Source of the DNA: Branchipolynoe longqiensis
Lineage: Eukaryota > Annelida > Polychaeta > Phyllodocida > Polynoidae
DNA: 64,000 nucleotides
Assembly (NCBI GenBank): GCA_030323885.1
Contig: CM059199.1
Location: 39,936,590-40,000,589 of the forward strand
Direction: 5' to 3'
Below, piece after piece: positions 9,821 to 21,789 of this stretch. How positions within the stretch are numbered: position 1 is the stretch's first letter; every line of letters begins with the position of its first letter. Under the pieces are notes generated by a model, which did no database searches, had not been told where the DNA came from, and saw only the letters and a program-made list of their open reading frames with translations. The translations under genes and the position numbers were made by a program.

Positions 9821-10179
9821 GCTCCCAACCAAAATAAAACTATGCGTCAAGAACGTATGACCAATGCCAGAGCAACAGAAGATGACATTGTCCCATCTTG
9901 AACATCTGTAGTAGAACTGCGAATCTCCGAAGACTGGCTTCACAGAACAAAGTTGTTCGCTCCCGCATTGTTCCATTCATACTGCCAGTTGGATATGATG
10001 TATTTGTCAGTGTGAACTTTAATATGGGATACCCAGGTTGGCACGAGGCAACCAATACCCAGCTCAGTTGATACCGCAATCCCAGACAGATCAGAGAAGA
10101 CACCACCTGACCTGACTTGACCTGTCCATTATTAATTACCAACTGTCACAAAGGAAGAGGGCACTCACTTCATTTGGCC

Positions 10180-10840
10180 ATCAGGAAATGTTTACTAAGT
10201 GCACAAGTATATAAGTTGAATATATGCAGAATCAAATCTAGGTAAAGGTTTTGGATAGAAAATGTGATGCTTTCATTAGGCTAATGCAGTTTTAATAGTG
10301 GAGTCTTATGTAACACCAACCTCCCTACCCATGATCATACCCACCGATTAAACCGGAACCAGTCAGCAAGCCAACCACTCCAATCATAACTAAAGGTGCC
10401 TGATCCATAGTTTTAAAAAGAAATTTAGCTAAAGATATTAGTTTCAGAATGATAATTTATTCCCCTATAGTTCAGATGAATTAATGGGATAATTGGCTAA
10501 CATTGGAGATATTTGAATTGCTGCTTACACCATGGGGATTACGACCATCCTCTTACCAGCATACACCATGAGGTTTAGCATCATCCTCCCACCTGCTTAC
10601 AGCATGAGGATTACCCCCATCCCCACCCACAGCCAACTGCACCTACCCATTAAGTATGATACGAGTAAGCCCTCCTGCAACACCAAAACTACCCATACAC
10701 TGCTAACCAAGCCAAGATACTTATAATAATCGAATAATCGCTGCCACCCCACTCAAGTCAATGATTATAGGACAATACTCTAACTAGTATAAGTGACACA
10801 TAATTCCATAACTAAACCATTACCTGATTACACTGTTGTC
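10180..10840. other. no gene; M8 scrap and simple direct repeats
   Basis: A decayed fragment of MITE M8 lies at about 10190-10310. At 10525-10640 a phrase 'caccatg.ggatta.catcctc.ac' repeats three times. Nothing coding is supported. Confidence 0.4.
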
Positions 10841-10844
10841 ATTA

Positions 10845-11275
10845 GTATTATTACTAAGTATTATTAGTGAGTAGTATTAGTAAGTATTATTAATATTATT
10901 AGTATTATTAGTATTATTAGCTATATTAGTATTATTTGTATTATTAGTATTATTAGTATTATTATTAGTATTTCATATTATTGGTATTATTTGTATTATT
11001 TGTATTGTTAGTATTATTTCATATTATTCGTATTATTAGTGTTATTTGTATTATTAGTATTATTAGTATTATTAGTATCATTAGTATTATTACTATTATT
11101 AGTATCATTAGTAGTATTAGTATCATTAATATTATTAGTATCATTAGTATTATTAGTATCATTAGTATTATTAGTATCATTAGTATTATTAGGATCATTA
11201 GTATTATTAGGATCATTAGTATTATTAGTAGTAATAATATCATTAGTAGCATTAGTATTATTAGTATTATTAGTG
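10845..11275. repeat. (ATT)n-based microsatellite with AGT/ATC variants
   Basis: About 430 bp of reiterated TATTAG/TATTAT/TATCAT trinucleotide patterns. Open frames of Ile/Ser or Asn/Thr repeats on both strands are products of the repeat. Confidence 0.95.
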
Positions 11276-11544
11276 TGCATGGCTTAATTTCGGTGAAGCA
11301 CTAGAATCTGCATCAATAAATATATGAATATGCTACCACTAGGTGTGGCTATGCACCTAAACTAGGTGTGGCTATGAACCTATGGCTAGAGGACCTGTGC
11401 CTTAGCGCCGAAAAAAAAATGTTCAGGTGAATAAACATCTCAACAAAAAAAGCATGGAAAATAAGTGCACACCAGTTGAACTCAAGTGCAATACACTATT
11501 TCTACAGTAATTAGGTCATGTCGCAACTAAGTCATGTCGCAACT

Positions 11545-12165
11545 AGGGTGCATTCCTTACATACGGCATGCAGCATGTGGTATGCGGTATGCGAATGCAA
11601 ATGCAACAAAAAATCGAAATGCCTTGAAACCTATGGGCTACATTCCTTACATGCGGTATGCGAATGCGAGTGTGAATGCGAATGCGAATGCGTTTTTCCG
11701 ATCGGTCCATGTAGCGATCGGTGTGGCATGCGGTATGTGGCACGCGGTGTGCGAATAGAAACCTGAGTCGCTTGTGTCCATTAGTTTTAGACAAGGAGAG
11801 GCGACTGAGCATTACGGAACGGTCTCACACAGGGGTGAGGAGGGGAAACCCATGGTCAGCTGGGCACCCGGGAAACGTACAGTTAGGGGAAAGCTAAAAA
11901 TGCTACCAGATCCACAGAAGTATGAATACTTATCTATAATTTGGCAATTATAAAGGTAGGAACCTCCATGTGACGTACGAAAAGGTACATAGATATAAAT
12001 GCAATATTTGGTCATTTACAGTGCAGTAAAGAGTATACTTGTTTATTTTTATTTTTTAAATATAGCCAGTCGTGTGCCGCATGCCGCATGCCGCATACCG
12101 CGTGTAAGGAATCATGGCATTCGCATACCGCATGCCGCATACCGCGTGTAAGGCATGCGCGCTTA
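11545..12165. mobile_element. MITE M4 (GCATAC family, long subtype)
   Basis: Inverted ends ATTCCTTACATACGGCATGC and GCATACCGCGTGTAAGG flank a (GAATGC)n stretch, a CGATCGGTCCATGTAGCGATCGG palindrome and a GTCCATTAGTTTTAGACAAG core. Similar long copies are at 14590-15200 and 61337-61997. Non-coding. Confidence 0.7.
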
Positions 12166-12683
12166 AGCTGCAACTAAATCATGTCGTCACTTGTCAAAAC
12201 TAGCGAATTTTGATTTTGCCACATGACCATCCAAAGTTTTCAAAATTGTCATGGTCATGAATACAAAGTATACTACTTGCCCTCGACCCGATCCCACGAC
12301 CCCCAAAATATTGCACACCAACATTTTATTACAGAATATAAAGACAAGAATATGAACGTTTTAAATATCAACATTTTATTAAATGATAAAAGTTGTATGT
12401 GCCTGACACCCCCCCCCCCCCACCCCCCGCCTTCACCGTACGCCCGTGAAACTGTTGAAAACTGTGGATGGCCCCTAAGGGGTCTAATCCCTAAAACATG
12501 AGTAATCAGTACATCTGTATTAAAGCTTACATGTAATGCCAAATCTAAGTATGTGTTTTGCTTTAGAATTGGGAAAATATACCGAATATGTGTGTAGATA
12601 TTTATCAATGATGGTAATTAATTAAACTGCAACTATCTTTAATAGAATAAGTCAAATATATGCAGTCAACTATTAATTATTAA

Positions 12684-13570
12684 AGCTGCATAGTCTGATG
12701 AAAGCGTTTAGTGTTCAAAGCCAAAACACTCATCTAGATTTGTTTCTACACATCCGAGTCAGACGGTGTTAGATACTGACGCACTTATTGAGCATTTGTT
12801 GGTGTGTCAAAGGGTATTGGTGCTGTCACATTACGACGTTTCTCGCCAACGCGCGTTGACGTATGTGAGTTTTTGGCGGAACGTCTGAATACGTCAGGAA
12901 GCGTTATGCGCGTGTTAAGCGCACGTTGGTATTCGTTGATGGACGGTGAGGGTGGTCGAGGATCGGTGGTGTGCGTCATCACACGTCGAAAGTTTTGTGC
13001 TTGCACAAAACTTTGGACGTGCGATGACGAGCGGGTGCCAACATTATGGCGATGGTAGGGGCGCGTCGAGATATGTTAAACGCGCTGGAAGATCGTTATG
13101 CGAACGGTAAGCACACACCGCACGCGCATGAGGCTCGTTCCCACACATTGCACCAAATGGTTGTTTTTGTTGTTTTATGTCCTACCAACATCTAAGGTCA
13201 TATCAGGACGGTGCGCCAACCTTTTACCACAACGTCGGATGCATGCTACCAATCCGTTGCGCTGACGCCGAAAAGTTTGACGTCTCTCGACGATTAAAAG
13301 TGATTTTGCGCATTGGCGGCGCGCCAGCGAGAAGCATCGTAATGTGACAGTACCATATATAATGTCAATTTAATGGAGCATGTTACTGCTGCAGCCTATG
13401 CCATCAGAATTTCAACACACATTAATTGTGCATATTTTCCCTTCAAATATCTCCAAAGTTAGCCATTTATAATATTACTTACTTTAAACTAATTTAACTA
13501 AATCAAGGTTAATTGTAACAACAATAAACCTAGGAAATTTTAGAAACTCAAAACCATTGTATCATCTCAT
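12684..13570 (+). mobile_element. TTAA-flanked MITE M8 interrupted by M1
   Basis: The left end is AGCTGCATAGTCTGATG after TTAA (12680-12683). The family body resumes after an inserted M1 element (12819-13354) and runs to AACTCAAAACCATTGTATCA, where the right end has decayed. The nesting shows that M8 was here before M1. Confidence 0.7.
12819..13354. mobile_element. MITE M1, copy a
   Basis: Ends GGTGCTGTCACATTACGACG and ...CGTAATGTGACAGTACC are inverted repeats. The centre holds a near-perfect palindrome AAAGTTTTGTGC-tt-GCACAAAACTTT (12989-13014). A 45-bp piece of SINE-1 tail (about 13155-13205) is built into the element, as in all M1 copies. CG-dinucleotide rich, unlike its surroundings. Confidence 0.8.
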
Positions 13571-13720
13571 TATCATCTGAATGAGATTTGATACCCGCGT
13601 GGGGAAAAGTATGAATAACAAAATCAATAATTCATAGTCTAATCATATGCCCATCTTCATGCTGTAGAAATTCGTATAGGTTGTGGGGGGCGGGGGGGGG
13701 GGGGGCAGAGCAAGTACACA

Positions 13721-14040
13721 GGACGCGATAGCCGAATGGGTAGAGCGTAGGCTTCCGGTGCGGAAGGTCGAGTGTTTGATTCCACATCGAGTCAAACCAA
13801 TGACTTTCAAATGTATGCTTGTCGCTTCCTAGCCAGGCGCTCGGCATTAATAGGATAGGGCAAGGGTTGGTTATCACAGTATCAGGATAATGTGAATGAG
13901 TAGGCTATCGGGTCATGGTGTCAGTGGCCTGATTTTCCAGCGGGACAGCACTATAAAGTCGCCATGAATGTGCACTGTCACAAGTCGTTACCCATCCTGA
14001 TATGACCTTAGATGTTGTCAGGACGTAAAGCTCCAACAAC
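13721..14040 (+). mobile_element. tRNA-derived SINE, family 1
   Basis: Head GGACGCGATAGCCGAATGGG, B-box region GAGTGTTTGATTCC, full body, and 3' end CTTAGATGTTGTCAGGACGT with an (AAC)n tail. It is preceded by a G run (13682-13704). Confidence 0.88.
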
Positions 14041-14189
14041 CAACCAGCCTCTAACACATTACTTATCCTTGAAGAGTAACATACTATGCCTCATACACAC
14101 TTCGTTGCGTCACACAGTTGGATAGTTCCCAAGAAGTCTGTCACTGAATAGATTTGTGTTGTTTGTTGGGGTTTTACGTCCTATTGACA

Positions 14190-14470
14190 TCTATGATCAT
14201 ATGAGGATGTTGGTTGGTTGTTGGAACCTTACGTCCTGGCAACATCTAAGGTCATATCTTGACGGGTACCGACTTGTGACAATGCACACTCGTGGCGACT
14301 TTATAGTGTTTCCCCACTGTGAGACCAGGCTGCCAGCACCATGACCCGATTTCCCTCTCAGTCACATTATCCTGATAACTAAGCTAAACATTCCTTGGTA
14401 TATCCTAGTAATGCCGAGCACCAGGCTAGGTAGTAATTAGTATCAATTTTGTAATTAATTTGTTTGACCT
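14190..14470 (-). mobile_element. tRNA-derived SINE, family 1, headless
   Basis: The reverse copy starts TTGGTTGTTGGAACCTTACG and runs through the family body to a decayed TTTGACCTGG; the tRNA head is absent. Confidence 0.82.
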
Positions 14471-14589
14471 GGTCACTGAGTAGAACACATCATTGCTATT
14501 GTCGTAGGGTACTGATGCAAATAGGGAAATTAATATTGTGCCGGGAGCAGGATTTATTATTACACGCATACAGGTAATTGTCTTAAGGG

Positions 14590-15200
14590 GGCATTCCTTA
14601 CACGCGGTATGCGGTATGCACCATGCGGCATGCGGTATGCGAATGGCATGATTCCTTACACACGGCATGCGGCATGCGGCACACGACAGGCTATATTTAA
14701 AAAATAAAAATAAACAAGTATACTCAATACTGCACTGTATATTCATATTTTTGTGGCTATGGTAGCATTTTTAACAACCCGAACCCCACCACCACCACTA
14801 CCATATGTTTCCCCTTGTGTGTGATCATTCTGTAATGCTCCGTCGCCTCTCCTCGTCTAAAACTAATGGACAAGTGCGACTGACTGAACCCCACCACCAC
14901 CACTACCATATGTTTCCCCTCTGCACCCTTGTGTGTGACCGTTCCGTAATGCTCAGTCGCCTCTCCTCGTCTAAAACTAATGGACAAGTGCGACTGACAT
15001 TTCTATTCGCACACCGCATGCCGCATACCGCATGCTGCACCGATCGCTACAGGGACCGATCGAGTTGACGCATTCGCATTCACATTCGCATTCGCATACC
15101 ACGTGTAAGGAATGTAGTCCATTGACTTCAAGGCATTTTGATTTTTTGTCGCATTCACATTCGCATACCGCATGCTGCATGCCACGTGTAAGGAATGCTA
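14590..15200. mobile_element. MITE M4, long subtype, with duplicated core
   Basis: GCATTCCTTACACGCGGTAT and ...CCACGTGTAAGGAATGC form the inverted ends. The core phrase from CCCCACCACCACCACTACC through TCTAAAACTAATGGACAAG is present twice in tandem (about 14778-14880 and 14885-14998). Other copies have one. Confidence 0.72.
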
Positions 15201-15327
15201 GCTTTACACAGGATACATGTTGTCTCTTCTCTGGTTATCTGCTGGATAAGCCAGTAGACCTGAGAACCAGCACTACAGGGTAAGTAAACAAAGCGCCGAA
15301 AAATGGCAATCTGTAATGTAAAAAGGA

Positions 15328-15485
15328 AAGCTTGTTTTATTTAACGATGCCTCTAGAGCACATTGTTTTTCATATCATCGGCTATTTGACGTTAAACATA
15401 TGGTCATTCTGACATATGTCTTTGGAGGAAACCTGCTTCCACCACATAGACTACTCTTTCCCATAAGCAAGCAGATAAATAGTAA
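15328..15485 (+). repeat. dispersed repeat R, 3'-truncated
   Basis: Reads TTGTTTTATTTAACGATGCC then CTCTAGAGCACATTG, and ends after CTACTCTTTCCCATAAGCAA. Confidence 0.75.
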
Positions 15486-15590
15486 ACTTTCTGTATGAAA
15501 TAGTCCTGAAATATATGTGCATTCATATTTCACTAATGACAGAGGTTCACTGCAATCAAGGTCCTAAAGGACAGTATCGTGAAGCTAATA

Positions 15591-16127
15591 GCCCTGTCAC
15601 ACTATGACGTATCTCGCCGGCATGCCGCCAATGTGCAAAATCACTTTTAATCGTCGAGAAATGTCAAACTTTTCGGCGTCAGCTCAATGTATTGGTAGCG
15701 TGTGGCCGACGTTGTGGTAAAAGTTTGGCGCACCATCCTGATATGACCTTAGATGTTGGTAGGACATAAAACAACAAAAAGCAATCGTTTGGCGCAACAT
15801 GTGGTAATGAGCCTCACGCGCACGCGGCGTGTGCATAACTTTCACATAACGTTGTTCCAGCGCATTTAAAGTATCTCGATGCGCCCCTAACGTCGCTATA
15901 ATGTTGGCACCCACGCGTCGTCGCACGTCCAAAGTTTTGTGCAAGCATAAAACTTTCACCGTGCGATGATGCGTGCCGCCGACCCTCGTCGACCATCAAC
16001 AAATACCAACGGGCACCTACCGCATGCCTAATGCATGCGTAATGCTTCCAGAAGTCTCCCAACGTTTCGCCAAAAAGTGACACACGTCGATGCGCGTTGG
16101 CGAGAAACATGGTAATGTGACAGCACC
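15591..16127. mobile_element. MITE M1, copy b (opposite orientation to copy a)
   Basis: Ends GCCCTGTCACACTATGACGT and GGTAATGTGACAGCACC. It contains the AAGTTTTGTGC...CATAAAACTT central palindrome and the embedded SINE-tail fragment (about 15728-15785), in the same relative positions as copy a. Confidence 0.78.
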
Positions 16128-16209
16128 ATTACTTTGATTAATAGTAAATCTTGAAGCCATTTGACTATGCTTGTTTAATTCCACCTATGACTTTCCTGAA
16201 TAACATTAA

Positions 16210-16552
16210 AGCTAGTGCGATGAAGCATCAAATTTTCAAAACCAAGACAATTATTTAGATTTGAATCTACATATCTAACTTAGATACCGATGCATTCATT
16301 AAGCATGTATTGTAACATTGAAGGGAATACTGAGTCAAACTAATCAAACCTGCTACTGTATAAGCCTATGGTGTCAGACTTTTGGCGTGCTTGACAAAAC
16401 TAATTTGAGATGTTTACACTTAAAATATCACACAAATTAGCCATTTAAAATAAACATTAATTCAAACAAAGGTAAGGTGGATTATGACAATCAATTTAAT
16501 ATATTTATCTCAGAAAAATGACAGAAACTCAAAACCATCGGACTATGCAACT
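16210..16552 (+). mobile_element. TTAA-flanked MITE M8, complete reference copy
   Basis: TTAA (16206-16209), AGCT...GCGATG start, end CATCGGACTATGCAACT, TTAA (16553-16556). The element is 343 bp with inverted ends of about 17 bp. It has no coding capacity and must have been moved by a transposase with TTAA specificity (piggyBac- or Kolobok-like, inferred). Confidence 0.85.
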
Positions 16553-16672
16553 TTAACAGAATGGCTTATTTGAGCTCCAAATCAGTATGTAGGAGTTAAT
16601 ATATCCAGACACTTAGTATCTTATGGCTATTTTTAGGAGGGCAACCTGCAATGCAGTTTATTATTTTTTAAA

Positions 16673-17400
16673 TATGAATATGAATGCTGCATAGTCTCAT
16701 GAAAACATCGACTTTTGGAAACTAAAGTAATTTAGCCAGATTTATATTTACATACACAGCCTAGATATTGGTGCACTTACTAAGCATTTGTCGCTGCATT
16801 TGTATACTGAACCAATTTAATAGAACCGGTTCCTCTTGAAGCCCATAGTGTCTGAACTTGTATATAAATATATATGCCTGGCACAGTGCCAGGATTAATA
16901 TTTGGCATATTTTCACTTCAAACATCTCCAAAGTTATCCATTTAAAGTGAACGTACATTCAAACTAAAGCACGGCAGCTTATAACAATCAACCTATTAGT
17001 TTGTTGGTTGTTGGAATATCAGGTCGGGTACCGACTTGTAACAGTGCACACTCATGGCAACGTTATAGTGCTGCCCCACTGGGAGCCCAGCCCATCAGCA
17101 CCATGACCCGATAACAGTGATATCCCACTCAGTCACATTATCCTGACCCTGAGCCAAACAGTCCTTGCCCTATCCTAATAATGCTGAGCCCCTGGCTAGG
17201 AAGTGACAAGTATCAATCTTTAAGTATTTGGTTTGACTCGACCAGGGTTCGTGCATGTGGGTTCGCATCCCACATTCTACCAAAATGGGAGACGGATGCT
17301 CAACTCATTCGGCCATCCCGTCTGGTCGATCAACCTTATACATTTATCTAAAGCAAAATACCGAAACTTTTTTTTTTTAATGGATTATGCAAAGTTAAGT
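16673..17400 (+). mobile_element. MITE M8 split by a SINE
   Basis: The left part 16673-16994 and right part 17329-17400 of one M8 copy are separated by SINE-1. An 8-bp target duplication ATCAACCT lies on both sides (16987-16994 and 17329-17336). The terminal repeats are decayed. Confidence 0.72.
16995..17328 (-). mobile_element. tRNA-derived SINE, family 1, inside M8
   Basis: Reverse copy with the full body and the head as CTCATTCGGCCATCCCGTCT. Flanked by ATCAACCT on both sides, which is direct evidence for retrotransposition into the older MITE. Confidence 0.85.
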
Positions 17401-17794
17401 TGTCGCAAATTCTCAGGTAAGGAATGCATGCTAACATCAGGTACCTTATAATTTGCACCAATTGTATGCCCTGGTTCCTCCAGTGGTAGTGTTAGGCAAC
17501 GTGACCTTAATCCGATTGAATACTTAAATGCTTAATTGCTACTTTATTATTAAAGTATCCCCAGTTGCGCCATATCCATAGCAATATACAGCTTTAATGG
17601 CAATAGGGCAGCACACACATTGCGTGAGGCTAGGCCATAAACCAACTAAGCCACCAGGAGTTCCTTATTCCAGTGTTATAATCTACTATAGGGCACGGTG
17701 TACCCTGTGTTATTTACTATTTGGACCCTGTTGGTTTTCATTCGAATCGAGGGTTAATAAGTGTGCCAGTTTCTAAATTGGATGTGCATGATCA

Positions 17795-18353
17795 AATTTT
17801 CTCCAACACGCGTCGACGTGTGTCACTTTTTGGCGAGACGTCGGGAAGTGTTACGCACGCGTTATGCGCGCGTCGGTACACGTTCATGGACCTCGACGGC
17901 GGCGAGGATCATCGGCACGCTTCGGCGAACGTCGAAAGTTTTGTGCTTGTACAAAACTTTTCGACGCGTGCCGACGTGCGCCAATGTGTGGCTGTGACCG
18001 TTACGGGGACGGTAGGTGCACATCGAGATCCGTTGGACGTGCTGGAATAACGTTATGCGAACACTAGGCAGACGCCGCGCGCGCGGGAGGGTCGTTCCCA
18101 CACATTGTGCCAAATGGTTGCTTTGTTGTTTTACATCCTAGCTACATCTAAGGTCATATCAGGATGGCGCGCCAACCTCTTTTTATTTTTTTTCGCCACG
18201 CATCGACACACGTTGGCCACGCGCTACTAACACGCTGCGCTGACGCCAAACTTTTCCCCAAACCACCGAAAAGTTGGACGTGTCTCAATGCGTACAAGTT
18301 ATTTTGCACATTGGTGGCATGCCGGTGAGAAGCGTCGTAGTGTGTCTGCACCA
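17795..18353. mobile_element. MITE M1, copy c (left end decayed)
   Basis: The body from CTCCAACACGCGTCGACGTG to AGCGTCGTAGTGTGTCTGCA matches copies a, b and d, including the AAAGTTTTGTGCTTGTACAAAACTTT palindrome (about 17936-17961) and the SINE-tail fragment (about 18117-18165). Confidence 0.72.
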
Positions 18354-18860
18354 TTAGATAAGTGTTTTGGTTTTGAATATGTTTTGCTTCCATTAGAGTT
18401 TTAGACTACGCCGCTTTAAACAGGTTTCCATATTGCTAACCTTGGTTTACTGGTTGATATCTGATTCTTTAACGCCGTGTTGGCAGCCAGGGCTATAACA
18501 GTTGGTGGTATTGACTTTGTCAGTTTTGTTAATCACATTTATATGTCTGCATTGAAATTTACACAAATATATCAAATGGTCAGATGTGTGGCCTATGTTG
18601 TGCTCTGATTTTAGTGACCGCTGTGGTCTGTCTGTGTGTCATGGAGATGGCGCTGGTGATGGTGGTGTTGGAGATGGCAATGGTGATGTTGGTGATATAC
18701 ATATATAATCTTCCTACCACATTGTTGCATCCGTCAGTTCAGCATTCTGTACTTTCAGGTTAGTGACCCCCCCCCTTCCGTGTTGCGTTCTGTAGGTGTG
18801 TTGATATAGATATAGTTTAGTGACCCATGTGTTCTATATGTTGATTGTTTCGATACACAT
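18354..18860. other. no gene; M8 scraps and a short GGTGAT run
   Basis: M8-like fragments follow M1 (TAAGTGTTTTGGTTTTGAAT, then CGCCGCTTTAA). A short TGGTGATGGTGG run lies at 18645-18700. Confidence 0.4.
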
Positions 18861-18861
18861 A

Positions 18862-19150
18862 CCGGACGCAGTGGCCGAATCGGTAGAGCGCGGGCCAACC
18901 GTGCGCGAGATCGGGAGTTCGGTTCCCAGTCGAGTCAAACCAATGATTTACAAACTTGATACATGTTGCTTCCTAGCTTGGCGCTCAGCGTTACTCGGAT
19001 ATGTCAAGGACTGGTTAACTCAGTGTCTGGATAAGATGACTGAGTCAGTGAGTGGGATATCAGGTCATGCTGCCGGCGGCCTGATTTCCCAGTGGGGCAT
19101 CACTATAAAGTTGCCATGATTGCGCACTGCCAGGATGTAAAACTCCAACA
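18862..19150 (+). mobile_element. tRNA-derived SINE, family 1
   Basis: Head CGGACGCAGTGGCCGAATCG, B box GTTCGGTTCCCAG and the family body; 3' end truncated to CAGGATGTAAAACTCCAAC. Confidence 0.88.
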
Positions 19151-19577
19151 ATCAACCAATTATATAATAATTATACAATCAACCAATTCTATACATATAT
19201 AACCTCCCTACCTCATTGTTCAAGTGTCAGTCCAGCATTCTGCCTCTCAGCTAAGTTAGTCGTATAAATGTATGTGTTCTGTCGGCTGCGCAGTCCTGTG
19301 CTGCTATGCGGATATTCCTGTTGATTCGCGGCCAGGAACTAGCCTACACCCCTCTCCCTCACCCACCCCCTCACCCCCACTCAGTCACTCACCCCCTCCC
19401 CCACAAACACACACTCACTCCCTCACCCCACTCTCCACGCGCTCCCCTTGGAATTACGCGACTGTGCTGCCACCTAGAGGCAGCGTCCGTCACCCCAGTA
19501 GCAGGGCATGCTGCTGGTATAAGACTTTAACAGGTGCCATTACCACATGCATGTTTACGCCAATCTCTATGCGTTAT
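19151..19577. other. no gene; CT/CA-rich tract
   Basis: Contains (CCCTCACCCA)-type low complexity at 19350-19430. The overlapping open frames there reflect base composition. Confidence 0.4.
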
Positions 19578-20291
19578 GGGGCTGTCACACTATGACGTAA
19601 TGTGGTAGCGTAAGCCGACATAGGTGAAATTTGGCCATTCCGTCGAGATATGTTGAGGAACATCGAGATACATTATGTGTTTGTTAAGTCTACGTCGAGG
19701 TACATCAAGATACATCGAGTTACGTCGAGATACGGTGACACGTGTCAAGGTTTTGGACATCCCAAAACTTTCGACATAGCTCGACATAAGACAACATGTG
19801 GTTTATACGTTAGCATACGCTATGTATATGTTAGACATACGTCGAGTATGCTAGACAAACATTACACATACGCTATACATATGTTGAACTACGCTGAACT
19901 ACGTCAATCGTAAGTCAAGCCACCAGAAACGTACGATCCACGTATTGACAACGTATTGAAAACATACAGATTTGGTAGTCTAATGTATGTCTAACATACA
20001 TTTGGCGTTTCTCCACCATGTTTTGATGTATTTAACGTATAAAGGCGCACTTCTGCTGATCAAATAATGTATATAATGTTCACCGGCGTTCTGCGAGCGT
20101 TCCGTAAGCGTTTTTGTAATGTTCTCATGCCTTACCACTACATTGGATTGATGTTTCGCCTACTACGTCCACTACGTTGCACTGATGTCCAACTTGGCCC
20201 CGAAACACTGAGAATTGTTACGTATCTCGACATAAATAAGTGATTTCTACGGTCCCACGTGCTGGCCTGTTACATCGGAGTGTGACAGGGG
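19578..20291. mobile_element. MITE M2, built from 'GTCGAGATACG' words
   Basis: Ends GGGGCTGTCACACTATGACG and ...GGAGTGTGACAGGGG. The first 200 bp repeat variations of ACGTCGAGATAC; later stretches use ACGCTA/ACATAC words. It shares the CTGTCACACTA start with M1 and M3 but has a different body. Confidence 0.6.
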
Positions 20292-20344
20292 TATTATATA
20301 CGTGAAATCTCGCTCGTGGAAGGGCGATGCTTCCGCCTGTAAAA

Positions 20345-21195
20345 CCAGACGCTGTGGCTGAATCGGTAAGAGCACAGGCTTCCCATGCAGAAAATTGTGA
20401 ATTCGAATCCTGGCCGAGTCAACCCAAGGACTTGTAAACTTGATGTTTGTAGCTACCTCATCATCATCATCATGCTGTCGGTCGCGATGCGACAAAGACT
20501 GTGTTGTGTTGCGTTGTGCTCCTCCTAGCTGATTTTCCGCTGTCGACGGAAGATGAGCTCGAGCAGCGCGGTCCTTGGTAACCCGGGCGACGACCGAGCC
20601 GGTATGGTGTTTTGTGCGGTTGTACATTTCATGAAAGCTGCCTGCAAAAGTGTTGAAGTGCTGCTGGCTTTTGCAAGTTACCAGCGGCACTCTCTCGTGG
20701 AGCAAATAGAGGTTTCACACCGGCAAGAACATGTCAAGACAGGCGCAAAACTATTTGTCCCTGCAGTGGCTGGTCGGGAGATGTTGGGAGTTCCATACAT
20801 CAACCGCCCTTAATGCTGCCACAGTGACATGGTTTTTTCTGTTTAGGGTTTGCTCCCTTAGCCTTCGGTTCTGTCAAGGACCTGTACCACAAGGCAGTGG
20901 TTTACAACTCTGCAAGGCAGGGGCGTCAAACTCCCTGAGGTATTGCTATATTGCTATACCTGAGGGATTGCTATACCTGCAATACCTGCATACCAACATA
21001 GCATTAAAAGCTACCTAGCCTAGCATTAAAAGGATAGCACAATATTAGGATAATGTGACTGAGTGGGATATCAGGTCATGGTGCTGGCGGCCTGGTATTC
21101 CAGTGGAACAGCACTATAAAGTGACCAGGAGAGGGCACTGTCACAATTATATACCAAGTATGTGCTCAGATGTAAAACCCCAATAAACTCACATT
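20345..21195 (+). mobile_element. tRNA-derived SINE, family 1, split by a chimeric LINE derivative
   Basis: The head and B box (CCAGACGCTGTGGCTGAATC, GAATTCGAATCCTGG) run to 20458. The body resumes at 21009 as GCCTAGCATTAAAAGGATAG and ends near 21195. The interrupting segment 20459-21008 is flanked by AGCTACCT on both sides. Confidence 0.8.
20459..21008 (-). mobile_element. chimeric LINE-derived non-autonomous element, complete
   Basis: Read on the minus strand it starts ...TATGCAGGTATTGCAGGTAT, passes ACCACTGCCTTGTGGTACAG and CTTTCATGAAATGTACAACC, then joins a longer 3' LINE segment than other copies, ending GACCGACAGCATGATGATGA. The 8-bp target duplication AGCTACCT is at 20451-20458 and 21009-21016. 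A 152-codon minus-strand frame crosses the fusion but has no known domain. Confidence 0.8.
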
Positions 21196-21239
21196 ATCCT
21201 GACACTGTGCTAACCAGTACGTGCTATATCCTATAGTAA

Positions 21240-21650
21240 TGGTGATAATAATGATGATGATCATAATAATGAGGATGGTGATCCATTTGCAATGCCGGTT
21301 CTGATGGTGGTGGTGGTGGTGGTGGTGGTGGTGATGGTGATTGGGGATGGCAGTGGTGATGACAAGGAAGGCGATAGAGATGGTGATGGCGATGATGATG
21401 GTGGTGATGGTAATGGTGATCGTGGTGGTGATGAAGATGGTGGCGGTGATGGAGATGATGGTGATGGTAATGGTGGTGGTGATGATGGTAATGCAGAGGG
21501 TGGTGATGGTGATGATGGTAATGGTGATGGTGGGGGAGATGGTGATGATGGTAATGGTGGTGGTGATGATGGTGATGGTGGTGATGGTGGTGATGGTGGT
21601 GATGACGATGCTTACAGAAACTCTAAAGAATCAGACTATGTAGTTGTATA
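21240..21650. repeat. GGTGAT-type minisatellite
   Basis: About 400 bp of GGTGAT/GGTGGT/GATGAT words. A plus-strand Gly/Asp-rich frame of 120 codons (21292-21654) is most simply a by-product of the repeat. Confidence 0.9.
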
Positions 21651-21789
21651 TTAGTGCCTGGTAGCAGAGTGTTTACGCTTTGATGGAAGTCCACACTAAT
21701 GGCCCCTTGGTTTACTGCATCTAGGGCACATCCTTCCAGTGTCGCGTAAACTAGGTCAGATTATGTTGTCGAGGTGAGCTGGTTGGTTA

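Noticed and set aside
11534..11766. Tandem GAATGC/GCATTC units considered as a CRISPR-like or satellite array
   Set aside because: No spacer pattern, and the units lie within inverted terminal repeats flanked by TTAA in sister copies, so they belong to a MITE.
21292..21654. 120-codon Gly/Asp-rich open frame
   Set aside because: Pure product of a GGTGAT repeat; frames are open on several phases.
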